64,000 nucleotides of DNA. Source: Halobacteriovorax vibrionivorans (GTDB lineage Bacteria > Bdellovibrionota > Bacteriovoracia > Bacteriovoracales > Bacteriovoracaceae). Position numbers and translations under genes: made by a program. Shown here in pieces: positions 17,134 to 26,622 of this stretch; position 1 is the first letter of the stretch, and each line of letters begins with the position of its first letter. The stretch covers positions 434,001-498,000 of the forward strand of contig NZ_QDKL01000002.1 in assembly GCF_003346865.1 (NCBI RefSeq), written 5' to 3'. Below the pieces are notes generated by a model. That model searched no databases. It was not told where the DNA came from and saw nothing but the letters and a program-made list of their open reading frames with translations.

Positions 17134-17964
17134 ATGTCGTTAATATTGGATGATATCAAATACTTTATTACCGTTAGTGAGACCTTGAATGTGACAAGGG
17201 CCTCAGAGAAAATCGGAATATCACAACCGGCCCTAAGCTATGCCATTAAGCGATTAGAAAGAGAGCTTGGAGGCGATCTACTAATAAGACTTAAGAATGG
17301 TATCCAGTTAACCAAACTTGGTGAAGAGTTTTTAAAACGTTCAAGAAAGCTAATCTTTGAATGGGAAGAGGCCCAGAACTTAGTATCTTCAGAAGGAGAT
17401 ATTGCTCAAGGAAGTTATACTTTTGCAATTCATCCATCTGTAGCACTTTACTCCCTTAAGTGCTTTATGCCAGAGCTTCAAAAAGAATACCCTAATATAG
17501 GATTTAATTTTATTCACGGTCTTTCAAGAGAAATGACAGAAAAGGTCATTAGCTGGGAAGCTGATTTTGGTATTGTTGTCAATCCAATAAAACACCCAGA
17601 TCTTGTCATAAAAAAACTATGTCTTGATGAAGTATCGATCTTTCATTTAAAGAATGCAAAAAACAAACTGATACTTGATGCCAGTCTTAGTCAGTCACAA
17701 TATATCTTAAAAAAAATTGCCAAGAAAATTGATTTTGATGGCCATATTAATTCAGCAAACTTAGAAGTTGTTGCCAATCTCACATCCTTGGGACTTGGTT
17801 ATGGCCTTCTTCCATCAAGAGTTGCTGCTCAGTACCCTACTTTAAATAAACTAAAGACTGCGCCAATCTTTAAAGATGAAATTTGTCTTATCTACCGTCC
17901 TGAAAAACATCGAAATAAAGTTAGTAAAAAAATCATAGAAATTCTTAAAACATCAACCTATTAG
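17134..17964 (+). CDS. LysR-family transcriptional regulator
   Basis: N-terminal winged helix-turn-helix of LysR type: FITVSETLNVTRASEKIGISQPALSYAIKRLERELGG is arranged over residues 12-47 with the typical QPALS recognition helix. The effector-binding domain follows (residues ~90-276) but is shorter than the usual 300-residue protein. AAAGGA lies seven bases before the ATG. It is 11 bp downstream of the transglutaminase-barrel gene in the same direction, so it may be co-transcribed and autoregulate that unit. Confidence 0.88.
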   Translation: MSLILDDIKYFITVSETLNVTRASEKIGISQPALSYAIKRLERELGGDLLIRLKNGIQLTKLGEEFLKRSRKLIFEWEEAQNLVSSEGDIAQGSYTFAIHPSVALYSLKCFMPELQKEYPNIGFNFIHGLSREMTEKVISWEADFGIVVNPIKHPDLVIKKLCLDEVSIFHLKNAKNKLILDASLSQSQYILKKIAKKIDFDGHINSANLEVVANLTSLGLGYGLLPSRVAAQYPTLNKLKTAPIFKDEICLIYRPEKHRNKVSKKIIEILKTSTY

Positions 17965-18073
17965 CCTTAACTTTTTATTCACTAGTAATTCTACAAGAAG
18001 CAATTAAGAATAAGTCGCCATAAAATAAACAAGGCTTAAATATTTAAAATGACGAAAAAAAATTCATCTTGTC

Positions 18074-18103
18074 TTGACTCCTATTTTTTTGCTACCATAG
18101 TAT
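18074..18103 (+). promoter_or_regulatory. Sigma-70-type promoter for the 117-residue protein
   Basis: TTGACT (18074-18079) and TAGTAT (18098-18103) are separated by 18 bp. The implied leader of about 70 bases contains AGAGGT (18110-18115) and ACCTCT (18133-18138), which can pair as a hairpin, then a T-run, then an AAGGAGG ribosome site. The hairpin might modulate expression. Confidence 0.5.
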
Positions 18104-18177
18104 TATCGAGAGGTAACCTACTGAATTTACACCTCTAAAGAATCTTTTTTACATTACAACAGTATCAAGGAGGCTTT

Positions 18178-18531
18178 ATGTTTAAAGAAAGTAACTCGGG
18201 TTTTTCGATGCAACCAATGGTTTCTTACTTTGGTATTGAACTCAATCAAAACCAGTATCAAAAGATTAAACAAAAACTTGATAGGCTCATGGATCGATGC
18301 CCAGTAAGTAGTTCTTATAAACTTGATTTCAAGAAACACCAGACGAATTATATCGGACAACTGACAATCCAGTCCTATGGTAAGAAGTTTTATGCAAAGA
18401 AAGTTGCCCATACACCTTATCTAACTTTCACACTGTTAGAAGATGAAATTGATGATCAACTTTTGAAATGGAAAAGAGAAAGGTTTAGTAACTCACTAGC
18501 AAAAAATTTATCAGGACCAAGGGTCGCCTAA
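18178..18531 (+). CDS. Hypothetical protein with HPF/RaiA-like pattern
   Basis: A 117-residue basic protein. The order 'strand - helix KIKQKLDRLMDR - strand - Tyr-Ile-Gly-Gln-Leu strand - FYAKK strand - LEDEIDDQLLKWKRER helix' resembles the ribosome hibernation/sigma-54 modulation fold, where a final helix begins with a similar 'D.I..QL.KWK' pattern. The match is structural impression only, with no diagnostic motif. It has a very strong AAGGAGG site and its own promoter, indicating substantial expression. The methylglyoxal synthase gene follows 37 bp downstream. Confidence 0.5.
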   Translation: MFKESNSGFSMQPMVSYFGIELNQNQYQKIKQKLDRLMDRCPVSSSYKLDFKKHQTNYIGQLTIQSYGKKFYAKKVAHTPYLTFTLLEDEIDDQLLKWKRERFSNSLAKNLSGPRVA

Positions 18532-18568
18532 GCTTTACTTCATTAAATAGTGGGCATAAACTAAGGCT

Positions 18569-19009
18569 ATGACAAAGAAAACAATAGCCTTAGTGGCCCA
18601 CGACCATAGAAAAAATGACCTTATTCAATGGAGCTTAGAACATAAAGAAAAGCTTCAAAAACATAAACTTTGTGCAACAGGTACAACAGGTAAGCTTTTA
18701 GAAGAAAAGTTAGGTGTTACTATTGAAAAGTTTCTAAGTGGACCTATTGGTGGTGACTTTCAAATAGGAACGGCCATTGTTGAAGGTAAAATTGATATGC
18801 TTATTTTCTTTTGGGATCCTCTTGAGTCCATGGCCCACGATCCTGATATTAAAGCGCTTCTTAGAATTGCAACACTCTACAATATTCCGATGGCCTGTAA
18901 TCAAACTAGTGCAGACTTCTTTATCAACTCTCCTCTTATGGAAAGTAAATACGACAAGAAGCTTACGGTTTTAAATAATTACACAAATGCTCGAAAAAGT
19001 TATAATTAG
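18569..19009 (+). CDS. mgsA: Methylglyoxal synthase
   Basis: Converts dihydroxyacetone phosphate to methylglyoxal and phosphate, a bypass of lower glycolysis when phosphate is limiting. The sequence is complete and typical: IALVAHDHRKNDL, ATGTTGKLLEEK, SGPIGGDFQIG with the catalytic Asp (D63 here, D71 in E. coli), IFFWDPLE, and AHDPDIKALLRIA with the active-site His. Cytoplasmic. It ends with a 4-bp overlap with the convergent gene. Confidence 0.95.
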   Translation: MTKKTIALVAHDHRKNDLIQWSLEHKEKLQKHKLCATGTTGKLLEEKLGVTIEKFLSGPIGGDFQIGTAIVEGKIDMLIFFWDPLESMAHDPDIKALLRIATLYNIPMACNQTSADFFINSPLMESKYDKKLTVLNNYTNARKSYN

Positions 19010-20172
19010 AATTTCATATTTGTAACAGGACAAATATATTCTTCAAGACGCTTCTTATAGCTATCTTCAAATTCTTCACGTGAAACTTTAGCAAGAGTAC
19101 TAAACTCAGACTTCTTCATTTCAGCAACAAGATCAAATGGTAAATACATCTCAAGGGCAGCAAGACCACCATCTATAGACTCAATAAGATTCTTGTAACC
19201 TCTAATATAACCGAAAGCCTCATCTTGTCTCTTATAACCGTCGTAGAATGCCGTTACAATTTCAGCTTTTTCTTCCATAGAAAGAAGATCACTTTCACCT
19301 AGAACCTTTCCCCAATCATCCATAAATGGTCCAACTGGAATTAAGAACTGAGATGATTTTCTAAGACACTTTGGCTGTCTCATGGCCATATGGCGGTGAT
19401 TTTCTTTTGAAGAAAATTCTTTATTTACCTTTCCAGTGTAAACTAGAATTGGATCATAATTTTCATTTAACTGGTGCCCAAGCTTAAAGATTCGCTTATA
19501 GAAAGCATCTTCAGGGTCCATATTCCACTGAACCATAACTCGGTCAAGATCACCAAAATTGTGGGCCATAAGAGGAGCCGCTCTAAGGAAATTGATATGA
19601 TCCCTTTCCTCACGAAGCTTTAGCATAATAAGCTCTTCTTTTTTAATCTCTTCTAAAATGACATCGGCCATATCGCAGGCAAGTTCAGTCTTACGATTTT
19701 TAACAAGAGCGCAGTAAGCACCAATAGCAACACTTAGCCATGTTCCCTCATGAGTACTCATGACTGTATTATTATCGTTATTGTAGGCTTTGCGACTAGT
19801 TACTTGAGAGTAATCCCAAGTCCAAGATTCAATCGTTAAACGGGCCATCTTCTCTATATGCTTTGAGATATGCCCATGCTTCCAAAGAGTCTCACGGATT
19901 TGGTTATCCACATCGGTTGGAACAAAAGTACCAGCTGTTGCCCAATGAGCACTGATACAAATGTGGAAGTATTCAGCAAGATTAATATTATTTAGCTGTT
20001 TTAAATTCTTCTTGTAGAATTTGAGCTTTTCTAGAAAGGCCCTTTTCTCACCTGATGTATCTAGCTCACCTTTAAATAAGAAAGGGGCCGTGTTTTCAAC
20101 GTGTTGAAGTAATATATTTGGTGCAATTCCTACACCTTGTAATGCCATACCGGACTTCTTCTTTTTGCTCAT
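19006..20172 (-). CDS. Conserved-looking hypothetical protein, about 388 residues
   Basis: I do not recognise this protein. It has no signal peptide or membrane segment, is helical in appearance and is rich in His, Trp and acidic residues, e.g. HICISAHWATAG, LREERDHINFL and ENHRHMAMRQPKC, which could bind a metal or heme. The terminal CPVTNMKF carries a Cys. I start at the ATG 20172 (MSKKKK...); an upstream codon adds only five residues. No clear ribosome site. It is convergent with mgsA and lies 38 bp downstream of a secreted-protein gene on the same strand. Confidence 0.6.
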   Translation of the reverse strand: MSKKKKSGMALQGVGIAPNILLQHVENTAPFLFKGELDTSGEKRAFLEKLKFYKKNLKQLNNINLAEYFHICISAHWATAGTFVPTDVDNQIRETLWKHGHISKHIEKMARLTIESWTWDYSQVTSRKAYNNDNNTVMSTHEGTWLSVAIGAYCALVKNRKTELACDMADVILEEIKKEELIMLKLREERDHINFLRAAPLMAHNFGDLDRVMVQWNMDPEDAFYKRIFKLGHQLNENYDPILVYTGKVNKEFSSKENHRHMAMRQPKCLRKSSQFLIPVGPFMDDWGKVLGESDLLSMEEKAEIVTAFYDGYKRQDEAFGYIRGYKNLIESIDGGLAALEMYLPFDLVAEMKKSEFSTLAKVSREEFEDSYKKRLEEYICPVTNMKF

Positions 20173-20210
20173 GGGCTTAAATAGCACAATAAAATAGAAG
20201 CTACTAGTAG

Positions 20211-20696
20211 TTAGTATTCTCTACAATTTTTGAAAATTATAATTCCATCTGCAGGTGAATCATAGAAGGCTTCTTCTAATTCCCATTCACTTAAACGAGA
20301 AGTACTAAAACGCTTTTCTACAATTTTAAGCTCACGAGACTTCTCATTATATGTAACCTTTGCAGTATCATAAGCGATAATAGGATCAAACTTGCAAAGA
20401 AAGCGAAAGCCTGGAGCAGCATTACAACGCCCCCTATCTTTATCATAGAAAATATTTGTACCAGAGATTCGTTCATTGGCCCAAAGCTGTCCTGGCCCCA
20501 TTCCCCTTCTATCTTGATAGCGATATGTATATTCAATTCGCCCACCAGCGACTTCGGCATAGACATCACTTGCCTGATAAGGCTTGGTTTTAAAGTCAAA
20601 ACGACGTAATTTTACAGATTTAAGATCTTTACAATGTATTTGCGCATAAATTTGTGACGCTGCTACTAACATAGCAAAAGTGATTAAGATTTTCAT
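20211..20696 (-). CDS. Secreted hypothetical protein
   Basis: A signal peptide (MKILITFAMLVAASQIYA) precedes about 143 residues with four Cys (IHCKDL, GRCNAA, FLCKF, NCREY), consistent with two disulfides in a periplasmic or secreted beta-rich protein. A GGGGGG-containing site lies before the ATG. No family recognised. It may share a transcript with the 388-residue gene 38 bp downstream. Confidence 0.65.
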   Translation of the reverse strand: MKILITFAMLVAASQIYAQIHCKDLKSVKLRRFDFKTKPYQASDVYAEVAGGRIEYTYRYQDRRGMGPGQLWANERISGTNIFYDKDRGRCNAAPGFRFLCKFDPIIAYDTAKVTYNEKSRELKIVEKRFSTSRLSEWELEEAFYDSPADGIIIFKNCREY

Positions 20697-20841
20697 AATT
20701 CCCCCCAGAATTTGGAAGCTAATGTATCAGAATGATTAAATAATTCACCTTTAACTTAGTGAAATGTAACTTTTACTCAAAAAATAGCAATAAATCGTCT
20801 TAAACTATATTTATGAGTTAAAAATATGTTAAATAACTGGC

Positions 20842-21771
20842 ATGGAAAATAATAATTCAATGAGAATTAATAAATATATTAGTCAGAGTGGAATCTGCTC
20901 TCGTCGTGAAGTTGATGACCTAATTGAACAACAGATCGTGAAGATAAATGGCAAGCTTGCTGAAATTGGAGATCGTGTATTTGAAGGCGATGTCGTTGAA
21001 GTAAGAGGCCAGGTTGTAAAACCAAAAGTTGCAGAAAAAGAAATTATTATTGCTTTAAATAAGCCTCGCGGTATTGTTTCCACAACAGAGAGTAGCGAAA
21101 AAGATAATATTGTCGATTACGTCAACCATGTTGAGAGAGTATTCCCAATTGGCCGACTTGATAAAGACTCACAAGGCTTAATTTTTCTAACTAATAACGG
21201 TGATATCGTTAACAAAATTCTTCGTGCAGGAAATAACCACGAGAAGGAATATGTCGTTACCGTTGATAAGCCCATCAATGATAAGTTTATAAATGGCATG
21301 GCCGGTGGAGTTCCGATTCTTGGAACTATGACGAAAAAATGTAAAGTCGAACAAATGAGCATGATGGTATTTAAAATCACCCTCGTTCAAGGACTAAATC
21401 GTCAGATTCGTAGAATGTGTGAATACTTTGGCTATAATGTAACAAAGCTAGATCGTATTCGAATTATGAATATAGGCCTTGATGGACTTGGAGTTGGTGA
21501 CTGGCGAGAGCTCAACGATCAAGAAATTGCATCTCTTTATAAATTAATTGAAGGCTCTTCTTCAGAAGATCACCGCATTCAAAAAAGGTCTGCCCTTAAG
21601 GCCCAAGTTAAGAAAAAGCCACAACAACAGCAACAACGTAGAAAGAAAAAGAGTAAATACGACAAGCTCTTTAAAGAACTTGATAAAGAATTTAATTTAA
21701 GTGGAAAAACAACTAAGCGCGAAGAGAAACGAAAGCAGAATGCAAAAGGAAAGCATCGTCGTCGTAAGTAA
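20842..21771 (+). CDS. rluF: 23S rRNA pseudouridine(2604) synthase
   Basis: Strong match to E. coli RluF. An S4 RNA-binding domain ([20 protein letters not shown], residues 8-27) is followed by the RsuA-type catalytic domain with [18 protein letters not shown] (nucleophile D107) and [15 protein letters not shown]. It isomerises a uridine in 23S rRNA. The last 60 residues are a Lys/Arg/Gln-rich tail, also seen in E. coli RluF, probably for RNA contact. No ribosome site is visible before either ATG at 20842 or 20860. Confidence 0.93.
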   Translation: MENNNSMRINKYISQSGICSRREVDDLIEQQIVKINGKLAEIGDRVFEGDVVEVRGQVVKPKVAEKEIIIALNKPRGIVSTTESSEKDNIVDYVNHVERVFPIGRLDKDSQGLIFLTNNGDIVNKILRAGNNHEKEYVVTVDKPINDKFINGMAGGVPILGTMTKKCKVEQMSMMVFKITLVQGLNRQIRRMCEYFGYNVTKLDRIRIMNIGLDGLGVGDWRELNDQEIASLYKLIEGSSSEDHRIQKRSALKAQVKKKPQQQQQRRKKKSKYDKLFKELDKEFNLSGKTTKREEKRKQNAKGKHRRRK

Positions 21772-21774
21772 TAA

Positions 21775-22446
21775 TCACTTTATCTTCCAAGTACCGTTTA
21801 CATCTCGACATACCTCAACTATTTGTGAAGGTTGTCCCTCTTTATCAATAGTGAGTTCAATATTTAGAGTGTAACAATTATTCTTTTTATCTTGAGCGAT
21901 AATTTCTAGACTTCCTGAGTTACCAGTTGTTGTGTTCTTCCAATACTCTTTTTTCTTAAGTCTTCCCGACTCAAGTAATTCGCGACCAGTCTTTTGTAAT
22001 ATACGGGAATCTGATTTTGTTAATTCAATACCATTAAAGGTGAAGACACTTCCGATAAGAGCAAATGGAGCCTTTACAACCCCTTTAAAAAAACCAACGA
22101 CGGCACCAGAGCTTGACTCTTCCCCTATATTCTTAGCATCACCAACAATATCACCAGCTCTATTAACAAGTTCTTCTGCACGATCTAAAAAACTTGGTAC
22201 TAACTCACGAGTCATTTTGACCTCTTTTAAAATCTTAGGCAATTGAGAGACAAATTTATTAACCATTGGAAGTGATTTTTGAATTTCATTTGAGGTTTGC
22301 AATATACTTTGAGGGACTTTATCAATTGTGGCAGAGATTTCAGGTACAAGCTTAAACGCCCTATGAAACTCAATAGTGAAGTTTATAATGGCCCCAGCCA
22401 AAACAAATAAACTTAATGATAAAACATAGGTCGCAGCATTTTTCAT
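21775..22446 (-). CDS. Membrane-anchored hypothetical protein with surface-antigen-like tail
   Basis: An N-terminal hydrophobic segment (residues ~7-25) anchors a long helical region (~30-110), followed by a Cys-containing C-terminal beta domain. That domain's pattern, W-x-N-T-T-TGNSGSLEI, NNCYTL and VEVCRDVNGTWKIK, resembles the 17-kDa surface-antigen/RT0821-type domain. Function unknown. It converges with rluF three bases apart. Confidence 0.6.
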   Translation of the reverse strand: MKNAATYVLSLSLFVLAGAIINFTIEFHRAFKLVPEISATIDKVPQSILQTSNEIQKSLPMVNKFVSQLPKILKEVKMTRELVPSFLDRAEELVNRAGDIVGDAKNIGEESSSGAVVGFFKGVVKAPFALIGSVFTFNGIELTKSDSRILQKTGRELLESGRLKKKEYWKNTTTGNSGSLEIIAQDKKNNCYTLNIELTIDKEGQPSQIVEVCRDVNGTWKIK

Positions 22447-22538
22447 ACAAAGACAATCTTATCACGATGAAAACTTGAAAAGAGTATAGTTAAGTTAATT
22501 TAGAGTTAAGAAAATAACATTATGACAACCTAGGCTTA

Positions 22539-23312
22539 TTAACAGCCGTTATAGATTAGCCAATCTTGATTTTTAAAGTCACCTTTTAAAAAGTCTTTAT
22601 ATGGAATTGCTAGAATCCCATCACCTTCATATCCATGAGCATCGAGAATAATCCACTCTTCCTTAGAGTTGTTTAATTTTATCTCTAAAAGCCCAAAGAA
22701 ATTCGTTACATTATTTGCTGCTCCAATATCTCCATCAATATTATAAACTTTAGAATAGACTGTATTCTTATCACAAGAGCTGGCTTCCTTTTTGACGTAT
22801 TGACCATATTCAAGGTGTTTCTCCTTATTTTTCAAGATCATTGCCATATAGAAATGATCCTTATCACCAACAGTCGTAAAATAACGTATTTGATCCTGAG
22901 GGGATTTTATAATCGTAGATAAGCATTGTGGAGGCATAAATAGTTGAACTTCCTGAATACGTCTCCACTTAATCTCCATCCCCTTTGGAACATTGTAAAA
23001 GACCATTCGACTGTCTAAAGTGTTAATCTTTAAGAGAGCGCCTTTCGTCTTTTCACCACAGTTTTTATAAGAATACTCACTCACCTGTGCATTTATCTTT
23101 TTCTTACCTTTGTAAGTTGCTTGATAAACTTTATCAGAATCTAGTTTAGAAAATTTACTTTCAAGAATTAAAGATTTTTCTTTTTCAACTAATTTCCCCG
23201 TAAATACTTTTACATTGTGCTTATTCAACAATGAAGAACTCTTTAAAAACTGAAAAGCATTAGAATTATTCATTAATAAAAAAAGAGGAATAATCAGGGA
23301 CAATCGCTTCAT
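22539..23312 (-). CDS. Secreted hypothetical protein
   Basis: Signal peptide (MKRLSLIIPLFLLMNNSNA) followed by about 238 residues, beta-rich in appearance, with four Cys spaced through the chain (NCGEK, PPQCL, SSCDK and the C-terminal YNGC), suggesting disulfides in the periplasm or outside. No family recognised. It is monocistronic. Confidence 0.62.
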   Translation of the reverse strand: MKRLSLIIPLFLLMNNSNAFQFLKSSSLLNKHNVKVFTGKLVEKEKSLILESKFSKLDSDKVYQATYKGKKKINAQVSEYSYKNCGEKTKGALLKINTLDSRMVFYNVPKGMEIKWRRIQEVQLFMPPQCLSTIIKSPQDQIRYFTTVGDKDHFYMAMILKNKEKHLEYGQYVKKEASSCDKNTVYSKVYNIDGDIGAANNVTNFFGLLEIKLNNSKEEWIILDAHGYEGDGILAIPYKDFLKGDFKNQDWLIYNGC

Positions 23313-23465
23313 TTTACTACCTTCATATACTGAGTATTGATATCAATTTTAACTTACTAGAAAGAATCAATCTAGCTCAAACACTCCTATAACAATTAAT
23401 AACAAGAACTTGACTGGGAGCAAACAGATAAATACCCTATTAAGAAAGTATAATAAGGGGATTTT

Positions 23466-24500
23466 ATGCATATTGATAAAGACAAACCTATACTAGTAAC
23501 TGGTGCTACAGGTTACTTAGCAAGCTGGATTGTAAAATACCTCTTAGAAGATGGCTTTACTGTACACTGTGCAGTTAGAGACCCACAAAATGAATTAAAG
23601 ACTTCTCACCTAAGAAGTCTTACTAAAGACTCCAGTAAAATCAAATTCTTTAAATCAGATCTTATGATTGAAAACTCATATGAAGAGGCCATGAAAGGAT
23701 GTGAAGTAGTTATTCATACCGCCTCTCCATTCTTTTATGACTTAAAAAAAGATCCTCAAAAAACATTGGTTGAACCCGCACTGAAGGGTACGAGAAATAT
23801 TCTCAATACAGTAAATAAAATTGAAAGCGTAAAGAGAGTTGTCTTAACAAGTAGTATCGCAAGTATTTTCGGAGATACTATTGAGGCCAGTACCAGAAAA
23901 GATCCAACATTTACAGAAGCCGACTGGAATGACACCTCTTCGCTAGATCATGCACCATATTCATATTCTAAAGTTATGGCAGAGAAAGAAGCTTGGGATA
24001 TCGAAGAAAAACAAAATCGTTGGCGTTTAGTCGTAATTAACCCATCTTGGATTATTGGGCCAGCAGTGAACCCAGAAGCAAGTTATGAGTCAAAAAAGAT
24101 ATTCAAGCAATTCTGTGATGGAACAATGGCCTTAGGCTGTCCAGATATAAACTTAGCAGTCGTAGATGTAAGAGATGTTGCAAAAGCTCATATCAACGCA
24201 GCAACAAACTTCCATATTGACGGAAGAAATATTATTTCCGCAGCAAATTGTAACTTACTTGATATTGGAAGAATATTAAGAAATGAAGTGGGAGGTTTAC
24301 TATTTCCACGCTTTCATCTTCCAAAGTTTCTACTGTGGTTAATTGCCCCATTTGTTGATTTCACAAGAGAGTACGTAAAAAAGAACGTTGGTCATCAAAT
24401 ATACTTTGATAACTCAAAATCCTTAAAGTTAGAGCTTGTTAATTATCGTCCAATTAATGAAACGATAAAAGAATATTACAATCAGCTCTATCGTAAATAG
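23466..24500 (+). CDS. NAD(P)-dependent epimerase/dihydroflavonol-reductase-like SDR
   Basis: Extended SDR: VTGATGYLASWIVKYLLEDG is the nucleotide-binding motif, VVLTSSIASIFGD holds the catalytic Ser, and YSYSKVMAEKEAW the Tyr-x3-Lys. AVRDP after strand 2 suggests NADPH preference (Arg), as in dihydroflavonol/cinnamoyl-CoA reductase-like enzymes. The substrate is a small carbonyl compound, not predictable. AGGGGA precedes the ATG. Monocistronic and convergent with the kinase gene. Confidence 0.83.
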   Translation: MHIDKDKPILVTGATGYLASWIVKYLLEDGFTVHCAVRDPQNELKTSHLRSLTKDSSKIKFFKSDLMIENSYEEAMKGCEVVIHTASPFFYDLKKDPQKTLVEPALKGTRNILNTVNKIESVKRVVLTSSIASIFGDTIEASTRKDPTFTEADWNDTSSLDHAPYSYSKVMAEKEAWDIEEKQNRWRLVVINPSWIIGPAVNPEASYESKKIFKQFCDGTMALGCPDINLAVVDVRDVAKAHINAATNFHIDGRNIISAANCNLLDIGRILRNEVGGLLFPRFHLPKFLLWLIAPFVDFTREYVKKNVGHQIYFDNSKSLKLELVNYRPINETIKEYYNQLYRK

Positions 24501-24505
24501 ATTAT

Positions 24506-25798
24506 TTATTTGATAAGATCAGACTCACCAGATATTTCTAAAACTTCTTTTAGCAAAGACCGTACATCAAAGCATGCTTCTAGCTTTTGAAGAACAAAGA
24601 ATACTCCGCCTATTTTTCGATCTAAGAATATCGTGTGACGAGAAGGATTTCCAACAGCAACTTCTTTCATTAATCTTGGTGCCATCTCCATAACCTTATC
24701 GGCGACATTTGAGCGCCCCCAGTCATAAACTCCATCCTGAAAAGGGGCAGCTATAATTCTCGCATACTCCCAAAAAAAGTCCTCATTTGTTTGCTTATTC
24801 TTTGATAGATAATCCATATCATATAAGTTTTGGAAGAATAATTTTCGATCTAGATTTGCACAAGCAATAATTAAAGTTTGATAACCTTTTAAGAAACTAT
24901 CAGGGGGTGTTTTAGATGCTCCAAAGTCAATGAGTCCCCATTGATTATTAGGAAGTAAAATATAATTTCCCATATGAACGTCAGTTTGTACTTTTTTAAA
25001 GTGGAAAAGTTCAAGAAACATAAGACGCATAAATTCACGACCTAACTCATTTCGGTCATCTTGAGAGAGATTTAGATGTTCTAACTCTCTTAAACTATGG
25101 CCATCAAGATACTCCATGGTAAGAACTTTTTCATTTGAAAATTCTTCTAAAATATCGGGAACTTTAAATTGAGGATAGTCCTTTAATAATTCTCTAAATT
25201 TATTAATTGATTTTGCTTCTTCTATATAATTTGTTTCTAAAAAGAGCATATCTTCAATTTCTTCATATATTTCACGAAGATCCACTTCCTTAGGAATGAC
25301 ATTAAGGATCTTCATTAACATCTTAAGTGCCTTCACATCATTCTTAATGGCCTTTCGTACACCTTTGTATTGGATCTTCATGGCATAGCGTGCATTTTCA
25401 TATGTAGCCAGATGGACTTGCCCTAAACTAGCGGCAGCAATAGGCTCCTCTTCTATTTCCAGACGATCTAGAAAGTCTATAGGAACTTGAGTTTTGACTT
25501 GCTCCCAATCTAAATAATAAGATTGGTTCTCTAATTGCTTTAAAACTTTTTGGGCCTCAGAAGGTAAGAAGGCACCAGCATATGTAGAAAGAAGTTGCCC
25601 AGCTTTCATCAATGAACCTTTCATTACACCAAGTTCATTTGCTATTAATTCAACATGGGGGCCAATCCCACCACTTAGCTTATTTTTAAGATCTTCATTA
25701 CGTTTAGACCAAACATCCTTGCCCATTTTCAAGGCCAATTTGGCAACCCCCATTTGTCTGGAGATAAATTTATTTTTAATTTTATTTATTTTTTTCAT
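24506..25798 (-). CDS. ABC1/AarF/UbiB-family atypical kinase
   Basis: ABC1 family protein kinase-like fold: LMKAGQLLSTYAGAF is the family KxGQ motif, AAASLGQVHLATY the Ala-rich nucleotide loop, YAMKIQYKG the VAIK-like Lys, and DVHMGNYILL with LIDFGAS the catalytic HxGN-like and DFG segments. Members such as UbiB/COQ8 support quinone biosynthesis or lipid homeostasis through ATPase activity. At 430 residues it lacks the C-terminal membrane helices of UbiB, so it is nearer the ADCK-like soluble group. Role inferred. Confidence 0.87.
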   Translation of the reverse strand: MKKINKIKNKFISRQMGVAKLALKMGKDVWSKRNEDLKNKLSGGIGPHVELIANELGVMKGSLMKAGQLLSTYAGAFLPSEAQKVLKQLENQSYYLDWEQVKTQVPIDFLDRLEIEEEPIAAASLGQVHLATYENARYAMKIQYKGVRKAIKNDVKALKMLMKILNVIPKEVDLREIYEEIEDMLFLETNYIEEAKSINKFRELLKDYPQFKVPDILEEFSNEKVLTMEYLDGHSLRELEHLNLSQDDRNELGREFMRLMFLELFHFKKVQTDVHMGNYILLPNNQWGLIDFGASKTPPDSFLKGYQTLIIACANLDRKLFFQNLYDMDYLSKNKQTNEDFFWEYARIIAAPFQDGVYDWGRSNVADKVMEMAPRLMKEVAVGNPSRHTIFLDRKIGGVFFVLQKLEACFDVRSLLKEVLEISGESDLIK

Positions 25799-25857
25799 CT
25801 GTCCATTTATTCTAACACTAACAATATAAGATAACTCTATTTTTTCGAGGGCATATT

Positions 25858-26622
25858 ATGTCATTCAGGCTTAACAGTTGTAATTACGCATTGATAGTAG
25901 GTGCTGGCCATGGAATTGGTTTTGGACTTGTTCATGCCCTACTAGTAAAAAATTCAAAAACTAGAATTATGGCCACTTATCGAAAAAGAGAAAATGCTGA
26001 AAAGCTCCTATCTTTACAAAGTGAGTACAAAGATCGTTTAGAGATCATACAAATAGATGCAACTAAAGAGAGTGAAATTTGTAACCTTTCAAATTCAATT
26101 AAAGAAAAGAATATTGGATTAGATCTCATCATCAACTGTATAGGTATGCTTCATAATGATGATATCTTACCTGAAAAATCTCTTAAGGACTTTAACTGTG
26201 AAGCATTTATTGAGGTTATGAGAGTTAATTCAATTGTTACACCATTACTGGCCAAACATTTTGAAAAACAACTCAATAACGATGTAACAAGTGTCTTTGC
26301 AACGATTTCTGCTAAAGTGGGAAGTATTGAAGATAATCGCATCGGAGGTTGGTATAGTTATCGTGCTTCAAAAGCGGCCTTAAATATGTTGATTAAAACT
26401 ATTGCAATTGAGTTTACAAGAAAGCGAAAGAAATGTGTTGTCTTAGCTGTTCACCCTGGAACGACTAAGACAGAGCTTTCGCAGCCATTTATTAAAAGAA
26501 CTACTTATAAGATTCACGAGACACATGAAACAGCATCGAATATACTAAATGTAATTGAGAACCGAGATAGTCATGACACAGGTAAGTTTCTATCTTGGGA
26601 TGCACAGGAGCTTCCATGGTAA
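25858..26622 (+). CDS. Short-chain dehydrogenase/reductase
   Basis: Classical SDR of the C-factor/CsgA-like group: LIVGAGHGIGFGL is the nucleotide site, NCIGML corresponds to NNAG, and GGWYSYRASKAALNML carries the Tyr-x3-Lys. AVHPGTTKTELSQPF follows as in the family. 254 residues, cytoplasmic. The gene overlaps the start of a flavin-reductase-like gene by seven bases, so the two products are made together and may act on the same substrate. Confidence 0.85.
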   Translation: MSFRLNSCNYALIVGAGHGIGFGLVHALLVKNSKTRIMATYRKRENAEKLLSLQSEYKDRLEIIQIDATKESEICNLSNSIKEKNIGLDLIINCIGMLHNDDILPEKSLKDFNCEAFIEVMRVNSIVTPLLAKHFEKQLNNDVTSVFATISAKVGSIEDNRIGGWYSYRASKAALNMLIKTIAIEFTRKRKKCVVLAVHPGTTKTELSQPFIKRTTYKIHETHETASNILNVIENRDSHDTGKFLSWDAQELPW

